DNA of 64,000 nt from Ipomoea triloba (Eukaryota; Streptophyta; Magnoliopsida; Solanales; Convolvulaceae): positions 10,517,776-10,581,775 of the forward strand of contig NC_044925.1 in the NCBI RefSeq assembly GCF_003576645.1, in the 5' to 3' direction. This document shows positions 56,421 to 64,000 of this stretch, in pieces (positions within the stretch are counted from its first letter, which is position 1; each line of letters starts with the position of its first letter). The position numbers were made by a program, and so were the translations under genes. The notes under the pieces are model-generated. The model had not been told where the DNA came from. It ran no database searches and worked only from the letters and a program-made list of their open reading frames with translations.

Positions 56421-58078
56421 GTTGTTACCAACGGTTAAGTGGTACCTTAATTCGGCCCAAATGGTGGTTAATAAAGACTTCTCAAATCCGTTTATAGTTA
56501 TTCGTTTGCTAGAAATGGAATTATAGCTTTAAGATGTCAGAGCCTGACTTAAACAGCAACCAGTAAAGCTAAGGCAAATCAAGTCTGTTGATAGCCAGTT
56601 ATTTGCCAAAAATTGTAGAGCTTTTGGGCTCACTTTGTTCAACTATGGTGTTTTTTCTTTTGTATGTTCTTTCTCTTGATGTCTTTCGAGGCCCATGTGC
56701 CATTTGCGTATCGGCTTCGGCTAGCGTGCTATTTGTTTTAATTTTCTTTGCTGACTCACTTGTGTTTTGGGACAGATTATGTTGTGTGCATTCTATGGTG
56801 GCGGGCCCAAGGGGTGATCTAATCATTATTCCATTAAAAATAAATGATTTTTTTAATATTATCAAATAATGTATATTCAGTACACAAATAATATGTTTTA
56901 AGTATATTATTAAAAATGTATATTGCATTCATGGTCCACAAAACTATGTGGACCATGGTCCACACAATAATTTGCCAGGGTGACCGCAGTTAAGTTCCTA
57001 TTTCAAATTGTTGGTTTTCCATTTCAAAATATTATAAATTGGAATCGGAATTTTTTAGGAAGGTTTCGAACTGGCGGTTCCAGTTTGAACCTGTAAAATT
57101 CTTTTAATCTTTTTAAAATAGTCCAAATTCAATCATGTTTTCGTTATGAAATTTTTTTAAAAAAATAGTTACATCAAATATTTACATTTTAAAGTTAAAT
57201 TAGAAAAATAAAAAAATAACCAAAATATATTGTTTTATGATATGTGGTTTGTTGAACTAGGTTTTAATTCAAATAATTGAAAAATAGATAAACTACTTTA
57301 ATATAATTGCAAAAATAAATGTAATAAGATATTTTAAATTTAACAGATTATCAAATTAAATTAGAAACATTTATAAATTATTAAGGGCCTAGAACCATAC
57401 TTTTGAATTTTAAGTTTATGCAATATAAAAACCTTAAATATGAAATTGAAAGCATGCGGCAAAGCCTGTGGCCAAGGCTTTTATAAATGCTTTTTTTTTT
57501 TTTTTTTTTTTTTTTAGGTTTGGAAACGGCCTGATGTTATAGAAGCAGAATCATCCATATGACTTTAGGTCCGACTCGATTTTTACAGTAAATGGTTCGA
57601 TTCGAATCAAATCGTAGTTATGCCTATGTGGGTTTATGTGCCTTTTTACCTTTTAAATAAGCTCTTAACGTCGGTACTAGTAGTAAAGTAATAACCTAGC
57701 CTAGTCCTAACAGCCACAGGTAAAGGCTCATTTCCAGAAACTCCAGGTCTCGCGGCTATTTCTTCATAGTTTCCTGCAAATGTAGTTGGTAAAAGCCTAG
57801 AAAATGGTGTCGCTCTATAGCAAACACGCTATTCTAGAAATAGGAAGAATGTCGGTGTAGAATAAAACTTGTAAGAATATTGGACAGGGTGGTATGATTG
57901 AATTCATAAGGCTCCAAGGCAGAATTTTTAATTACTTATAGTTGGAAATCGGTAAGAAAAAGCATAAAGTCTGTTGATAGTTGCCCACTTGTTAAAAATG
58001 GGGTTGACATATGTATTAAGGATTGTGAGGGTGCATTTGCTTGATTTTTCTGTTGCAGCTTGGTGGGTTGCTTTATCT
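56421..58078. other. Unassigned intergenic DNA
   Basis: No gene is recognised. A short palindromic stretch, GTGGACCATGGTCCAC, lies at 56949-56964 with a half-site GTGGACC/GGTCCAC next to it. A T-run of about 28 bases lies at 57491-57518. Small open stretches have no recognisable domain. Confidence 0.55.
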
Positions 58079-58267
58079 TGATTATTCACTACCTTGCTAT
58101 AGTTTGGTTTGGTCCATTTGGCATGCTTTGGAGGCTTTCTTGTTGCTGATGATTGGTTGTGGATTGGAAATGGCCGATTTGGCATCGTGGTTGGTTGGCT
58201 CTCTATTAGATATTGTCGTGGCCTTATTTATTTTTATATATTTAGTTTATAAAGTCTCTATGTGATA

Positions 58268-59156
58268 GGTTTGACATGAAGGATATGGGGAAAACCGATG
58301 TGATACTTGGAGTAAAAGTCATAAAAGGAGAAAATGGCTACAAGTTATCACAAAGTCACTACACAGAGAAGTTATCAAAGAAATTTGATAGCTTAGCTTC
58401 GAGGTGACCCCGACTCAAACTTCATATGATCCTAGTGTAAAACTATCAAAAAACTATAGAGACAGGAGTGTCTAAGGAAGAGTATGCGAAAATAATCGAA
58501 TGTTTGATGTTTTTAATGAACTATAACATACTTAATATTGCTCTTGCAGTGAATAGACTCAGTCAGTACACACATAACCCAAGTGAAGCTCACTGGCATG
58601 CACTAAGACGAGTGTTGCGCCACCTAAGATGCGCGATTGACTAGGGGTTTCACTATGTTGGATTTCCTGCAATCCTAGAGGGGTATTGCGATGCAAATTG
58701 GGTCAATGACAATGATGATGTCAGCTCCACTAGTGGTTACATGTTCACTATGTGTGGAGCAACAAGATCATGGAAATCCACCAAGCAATCATGTATAGCT
58801 AGATCGACAATGGAGGCAAAATTTATAGCTCTTGATCTAGCTAGGCAAGAAGCCGAGTGACTGAGAAACCTACTGGCCTGGCAGACGTGCCATTGTGGGG
58901 GTGTAAAACACCATCTGTGCCCATACATTGTGATTCACAAACTCCTATATGTGTGGCAAAGAATAGTGTCTATAATGGAAAGAGAAGGCACATAAGAGTC
59001 AGACATGAGTCTTTAAGGCAGTTGATTGTGAATGGGGTACTCACATTAAAATATGTGAAGTTTGAGACGAATATTGCAGATCTTCTCACAAAAGGTCTAA
59101 ATAGAAAGGCCATCCTTAACACATCAAGGGAGATGAGTTTAAAATCCGTAAGATAA
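58268..59156 (+). pseudogene. Copia reverse transcriptase end and RNase H, broken
   Basis: The first codons give FDMKDMGKTDVILGVKVIKG, the copia RT thumb region. After several stops there follow [39 protein letters not shown] and [16 protein letters not shown] of the RNase H domain. The open stretch 58857-59156 ends in KYVKFETNIADLLTKGLNRK, the usual end of copia pol. At least three stops and a frameshift are present. The 5' part of the element is missing. Confidence 0.82.
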
Positions 59157-59502
59157 GGAGTTCATAATGGATACCACATTCGTGGTCAAACAAAATCATG
59201 AAAAGACTTACATACCCATATGAAACTGAACATGAGATGTTCTTAAATAAGTGTTCTACACAGAGGTAGACCTCAAGGTCAAAGAGTTTGACTTCCGTAG
59301 AACCTGCATATTAAGGGCTAATGTGTGCACCTGAGTTAAAAACTACACACTTCTTGATGAGTTCACGATATAATTCACTCTTGAGAAGAAAGTTACTCAA
59401 GTCACTACGTGTCAGTTCAAGTTTAATACTAGCATTAATGTCAGCTCTTGTGTTTTACTCACACATCATTCGTTCCTGCACCTTTTTTAATGTGAGGGGG
59501 AT

Positions 59503-60144
59503 TGTTGGATACGACATTCAAAATGGTGTAGTTTCTTAATAGATCTTGTCCCACATTGCTTTCCAAGGAGAAATTTTCCCCCCTTTTAAGTACCAACCCT
59601 TTTGGAAGCTTGAAATATTATGTAGGGAAAGAAAGGAGGAATCCCACGCACGCACTGCCCCCGCTCGAGGTTCACACACATGCGAGGTGTGTTGTGGCAC
59701 CTTTTAAAGAATTATTTTTTGCAGCCAGAATAATTTCTTTAATTTTCATAGCCTATTGATCGCGTCTATTATGCTATATGAGCGTTTGATTGTGGCTGGG
59801 ATTATAAGGACAGTTATGTTGAAGACTGTATATACCCGTTTCCCCTGTGCTCTCAAAATACACCTCAAAATCCTTCCCTTCTTCCTCTCTTCTCTCACGT
59901 CCAAGCATAGTGAGTCAGGTTCTACCTGCGTATTAATTGTGTCGGTTAATCGCAATAGGCTTATGTTACCAGTCGGAAGCATACCGAGCTTTAAAGACCA
60001 CACAGTATTTGAAAATTGCTTTTATAGTAGTGTTGAGTGCTGAGTGCACGACACAAATTTCCTTATTCTTTCTCTCTTTGGTCCGTTCCAGCCTATATCA
60101 ACGTAGTTCTACTACAAAATTTTTTCTTGCTTTATTCCCCAACA
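59503..60144 (+). repeat. 3' LTR of the truncated copia element
   Basis: 642 bp from TGTTGGATAC to CCCCAACA, preceded by the purine tract GTGAGGGGGAT (59492-59502). 59157-59491 is the non-coding stretch between pol and LTR. Confidence 0.78.
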
Positions 60145-60341
60145 ACTTTATGTTGATTATTCACTATGTTGCTATAGTTTGGTTTGGTCCATTTGGCATG
60201 CTTTGGGGACTTTCTTGTTGCTGATGATTGGTTGTGGATTGAAATGGTCGATTTGTCGTCGTGGTTGGTTGGATCTCTATTAGATATCTTCGTGGCCTAA
60301 TTTATTTTTATATATTGTTTATTTTCATTTGGCAGGATAGT

Positions 60342-60494
60342 TGTTAGTTTAGTTTCATTCTATTAAGACTCTATGTATTTGAGTTACACTAGGACTATTA
60401 ATTCTAGTCTACTTGATACTCCTCTTGTATATATATCCTTATTCACTTCTATTGTAATCATTAAACTCTATTAAATACAAACATTACATTCTCA
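60342..60494 (+). repeat. Short 5' LTR of an Ale/Retrofit-like copia element
   Basis: About 153 bp from TGTTAGTTTAG to ACATTCTCA with TATATATA near its middle. It is followed by a degraded primer site (CTATCAGTTAGCCT, 60499-60512; compare TGGTATCAGAGCCT). The border is inferred from the element type. Confidence 0.55.
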
Positions 60495-60526
60495 TCTGCT
60501 ATCAGTTAGCCTAGGTTTCCTTCCTA

Positions 60527-61414
60527 ATGGCTGACGGATCTGTTAATTTTTCAGTACGGACCGTCTTAGATGCAGTTATTTCTTCCTCGGTTTCTTTCGC
60601 CGTTTCTTTTCTTTCCATTGCGTATCACTTCATTAGCATCAAATTAACGAATAAAAACTTTTTGTTTTGGAGGGCTCAGGTTATACCGTTTCTTCGAGGG
60701 CATGATCTCATGGGGTTTGTTGATAGAACTAACCCTTGTCCATCTGTTCTTCTTCTTACCAGCGATAACAATATAGCTCCTCAACCTAATCCATTATACG
60801 CCACATGGGTGAGACAGGATCAAGCCGTTCTTAGCATGCTGATCTCTTCGTTCTCATTGGAGGTCATGCATCACGCCCTTGGTCGCAAAACGTCTTAGGC
60901 AGTGTGGCTATCCGTCGAGCGTTCCCTAGTGTCGTCCTCACGTTCTCGAGTTTTACATCTCCTAGGGAAGCTTCACGGTCTTAGCCAAGGTGACTCCTCC
61001 ATTGCGGATTACATTGCCCGAGCACAGGTGATCGTTGAAGACCTCGCTCTCGCCGGCCGACCGGTTTCTTTGGATGAGCAAAATCTCTACGTCTTCAAGG
61101 GTCTTCGGCCAGAGTATGTTCCATTAACAGCGTCATTGGCTATTCGAGGGCAACCTGCAACTTTCCAGGAGCTTGCCGATCTACTAGGGGCTCATGAATG
61201 GGTTGCCGGCGTCGGTTATGGTGGTGCAATCCCGGCGCCGCCTGCGTTTGCGACTCAACGTGGTGGACAACAGCAGGGTCGTCGTTCCTGGCGTGGTGGA
61301 CGGCAGCACAGTGGTTCTCAATCTTGGTCTGGTGAGGGCGGTGTTGGTGTGCAGCGTGGTGGTAGACAGCGTGGTGGCCGAATGCGAGGCCGTGTTGGTC
61401 ACAATTTAGGCTAG
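60527..61414 (+). pseudogene. Copia gag (Ale/Retrofit-like), one stop
   Basis: From the ATG at 60527 the frame gives MADGSVNFSV and then the gag core (KLTNKNFLFWRAQVIPFLRG, HDLMGFVDRTNPCP). A TAG at 60896-60898 interrupts it; the same frame continues to 61414 with LHGLSQGDSSIADYIARAQV, VIVEDLALAGRPVSL, and then a Gly/Arg/Gln-rich tail. Just beyond, at about 61416-61470, CQLCSIFGHSAPSC is a zinc knuckle. Apart from the single stop, gag is well kept. Confidence 0.85.
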
Positions 61415-61499
61415 TAGCCGCGATGTCAGCTATGCAGTATATTTGGTCACAGTGCACCCTCCTGCTATTCCTACGTTTCACGTCCTCAAGCCAACTTAA

Positions 61500-62630
61500 C
61501 CTATCCGAAAGGTACCCCTAATATTCAATCTAATTCTCATTTGTGGATTCCTGACACTAGAGCTACAAACCATGCTACTCCAGATATTGCTGCCTTGTCC
61601 ACATCCGAGGAGTACACTGGTGATGATACATTGCGGGTTGGTGATGGTAAGGGTTTGCATATTAGTCGTGTAGAACATGTATCTTTTATTACCCCATCTA
61701 GATTCTTTAAAATGTATGATATTCTACATGTTCCCAATTTGTCCTCGTCTTTGTTATTTGTGCAGAAATTCGCTACAAAAAATAGTGTCTTTTTATAGTT
61801 TCACCCTTCTTTCTTTGTTGTGAATGATATCAACACCAAGGCGATTCTTCTACGAGGCAGTAGTTTAGGAGGATTATACACGTTACCTGTTTCGCAGTCT
61901 AGTCCTCAAGCTTAGCTCTTTTACAAGGCGATTCTTCTACGAGGGGATTCTTTTTTTAGTTTCACCCTTCTTTCTTTGTCGTGCTTCCTCATTAGTGTGG
62001 CATGATCACTTGGATTATCCTCATCAGAAAGTTTTGAGTCGTATTCTTCCTTTTTGTTCTGTTATTAGCTCGAATAGTAATAATCGTTGTACTTGTCGTT
62101 TGTGTTCAGCGTGTTAGTTGGGTAAATCTGCACATTTCCCATTACCACGTGTTGATTTTGTTAGTTCGAATATTCTCGATTTAATATATACTGATATTTA
62201 GGGACCAGCTCCTGTGATGTCTTCTACTAGTTATCGCTACTATGTTCTTTTTGTTGATGACCATTCTCGTTACACTTGGTTCTTCCCTAAGAAATTAAAA
62301 TATGATTTGTATGCTATATTTGACCAATTTCGTGCTTTAGTTGAGCGTTCGCTCAATCGTAAAATTAAAGCTATACAGTCTGATCTAGGAGCTAGATTCA
62401 AGAAGTCACGTTCCTTGTTTGTTCAGCTAGGGATTAATCATAGGCAGTCCTGTGCCTATACACATGAACAAGATGGTCAAGTTGAACGAAAACACAAACA
62501 TGTTGTTAGGACAGGTCTTACACTCATGGCTCGTGCGTCTGTTCCCTCTTGTTTCTAGGATTATGCTTTTGAAACTGCTGTTTACTTGATTAATAAAATG
62601 GTCTTCTAGTGTCTTACACAATTCTAGTCG
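61500..62630 (+). pseudogene. Copia protease and integrase, broken
   Basis: The protease motif at about 61540 reads HLWIPDTRATNHATPD; the catalytic DTG is DTR, so it is inactive. After stops and an apparent short duplication (GCGATTCTTCTACGAGG at about 61840 and 61927), a GAG-pre-integrase stretch with WHD follows near 62008. The integrase core is at 62214-62558: RYYVLFVDDHSRYTWFF with the first Asp, IQSDLGARF with the second, and EQDGQVERKHKHVV with the Glu. A stop after SVPSCF ends the longest stretch. Confidence 0.8.
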
Positions 62631-62637
62631 TCATCGT

Positions 62638-63763
62638 GTGCTGCATAAGTCTCCTGCATCCTATTCTTTCCTACGTGTGTTTGGGTGTTTGTGTTACCCT
62701 CACTTGCGTCCCTATAATCGTCATAGAATGTCTTACAAGTCTTCTCTATGTGTCTTTTTTTGTTACCCAGAGTCTTTTAGGGGGTATAGATGCATGGATT
62801 TACATACTAACAAAATATATGTTTGCAGACATATGAAGTTTGATGAGCAGGTGTTTCCTTTTGAGCGTAATACTGTGCCATGGTGTCTTTCTAATGAGTT
62901 GCGTCCTTGGGCTAAGTCTGTTCTTCATGTGCCACATGCCACCACCGCTGCACCAGAGATGCCCGAACCATCTGAGGCTGTTACCGCCACTGTTGTTCCC
63001 ACACGTCAAAGAAGACGGCCACGAGGACGGTCCACTAGGCCGACGGTTCGTACTCCTGCCATGGCTACTAGAAGTCAGTCTGTGGTGCCTCTCACTGCTC
63101 TGTCTGCTCAGGTCTGTCCTTCTGAACCCACGTGCTACACTCAAGCGGTCAAATTTCCTCAATGGCGTGAGGCAATGGACCAGGAATTCAATGCTCTTAT
63201 ACACAACCACACTTGGGTTCTTGTTCCTCCACGTCCATGTATGAATATAATTGGCTAATGGGTTTTTCGTACGAACAGAAAGCTGATGGTTTGATAGAGA
63301 GGCATAAAGCATAGTTAGTCGGTTAGTGGCTAAAGGGTTTAATCAGGTACCTGGTCAGGACTTTTTTGATACATTCAGCCCAGTTGTTAAACCAACCACT
63401 GTCAGGTTGCTTTTGAGTTTGGTTGTCTCTTCTGGTTGGGTTATAAGACAGCTTGATATTCATAATACTTTCTTGAATGGTAACTTGATTGAAACTGTTT
63501 AGATGCGACAATTTGCCTGGTCGTACTGATGTTCAATTACCTGATCATGTGTGTCTGTTAAAAAGATCTTTATATGTTTTAAAACAAGCCCCTAGGTCTT
63601 GGTTTACTCGTTTGCATACATTCTTACTTTCCGTGGGGTTCATAGCATCCAAAACATATGTGTCATTATTCTATTTTTCTCAAGATTCTGCTTGTGTATA
63701 CCTACTAGTTTATGTTGATGATATACTTGTGATGGCGAATGATCCTAAGCTTGTGACTAGTCC
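62638..63763 (+). pseudogene. Copia integrase C-terminus and reverse transcriptase, broken
   Basis: 62638-63258 encodes KSPASYSFLRVFGCLCYPHL and then the RT entry motif (FPQWREAMDQEFNALIHNHT). Frameshifts and stops follow to about 63480. 63489-63763 resumes with LKRSLYVLKQAPRSWFTRLH and LLVYVDDILVMAND, where the catalytic YVDD is intact. The coding sequence is cut at 63763 by TGTGATACCC. RNase H and 3' LTR are missing. Confidence 0.82.
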
Positions 63764-64000
63764 TGTGATACCCGGTATTTTTAATTAGTATTATTTATTA
63801 TTTTTAACATGCATATAAATAAAATTTATTATTATATAATTTATAATTATATTAACTTATTATTATACTTATGAGACCCAAAATTATTTGAGACTAGTCA
63901 ACTAATCTACTATTATTTTATTCTTAAACTTAATATAATAACTAATTCCTAATTATATATATATATGATACATATGTATATATACTAATATATAGAGTAC
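63764..64000. other. Possible LTR start at the window edge
   Basis: It begins TGTGATACCCGGTATTTTTA at the point where copia coding ends and is then very AT-rich. The start is like that at 18458 and like LTRs of chromovirus-type gypsy elements. The rest lies outside the window. Confidence 0.4.

Larger units (their letters stand above)
58079..60320. repeat. Direct repeat flanking a truncated copia element
   Basis: 58079-58256 and 60155-60320 share a sequence starting GATTATTCACTA and containing TATAGTTTGGTTTGGTCCAT and GATGATTGGTTGTGGATTG, with a few differences. The copia remains lie between them. Confidence 0.8.

Overview
The window is nuclear DNA of a flowering plant, probably a eudicot. 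It is AT-rich, has one intron-split host gene, and is otherwise filled with plant transposable elements: Athila-, TAT- and Sire-type LTR elements, Cassandra, CACTA, mariner, MULE and hAT. It comes from a draft assembly: there is a 400-N gap at 23286-23685 and single Ns at 21123, 22875 and 30072 that each mark a faulty join. I cannot name the species.

Layout. 1-6954: a minus-strand Athila-type element (LTR, tRNA-Asp primer site, gag/protease and an ATHILA ORF-1-like gene, with no reverse transcriptase seen), carrying a Cassandra miniature retroelement at 2562-3038. About 7.0-18.5 kb: a decayed plus-strand Ty3/gypsy element, probably TAT lineage, with an internal tandem duplication. Its reverse transcriptase is split by a CACTA transposon (10816-17173), which itself holds a mariner element (11035-15074) and a foldback MULE-like element (15262-16108). 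18.9-39.6 kb: a three-layer nest, all on the minus strand. A MULE transposase gene is split by a non-autonomous Athila-like element (20381-39220, duplication GATTC), whose 3' LTR is split by a Sire-type copia element (23097-33885, duplication AGACT). 39.6-43.1 kb: gag and LTR remains of a second Sire-type element, interrupted by a hAT element (40568-41634, duplication GCTACCAG). 43123-44470: a Pack-MULE-like element carrying pieces of two host genes.

The single well-supported host gene is an eight-exon OS-9 homologue (46225-51959, plus strand), a lectin of endoplasmic-reticulum quality control. It is complete, and its 3.1-kb last intron has collected repeats. Beyond it lie Ty3/gypsy LTR sequences in opposite orientations (53.5-56.4 kb), a truncated copia tail (58.3-60.1 kb), a decayed Ale/Retrofit-like copia element (60.3-63.8 kb) and the start of another possible LTR at the right edge.

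No operon, CRISPR array or microbial-type system is present. The most unusual item is the Pack-MULE-like element. It joins a predicted plastid-protein gene start, with an intron that splices in frame, to a trehalose-phosphate synthase-like fragment in the same orientation. Nearly all retroelement and transposase genes here carry stops, frameshifts or lost catalytic residues. Apart from OS-9 and perhaps the Pack-MULE chimera, few open frames are likely to make functional protein.
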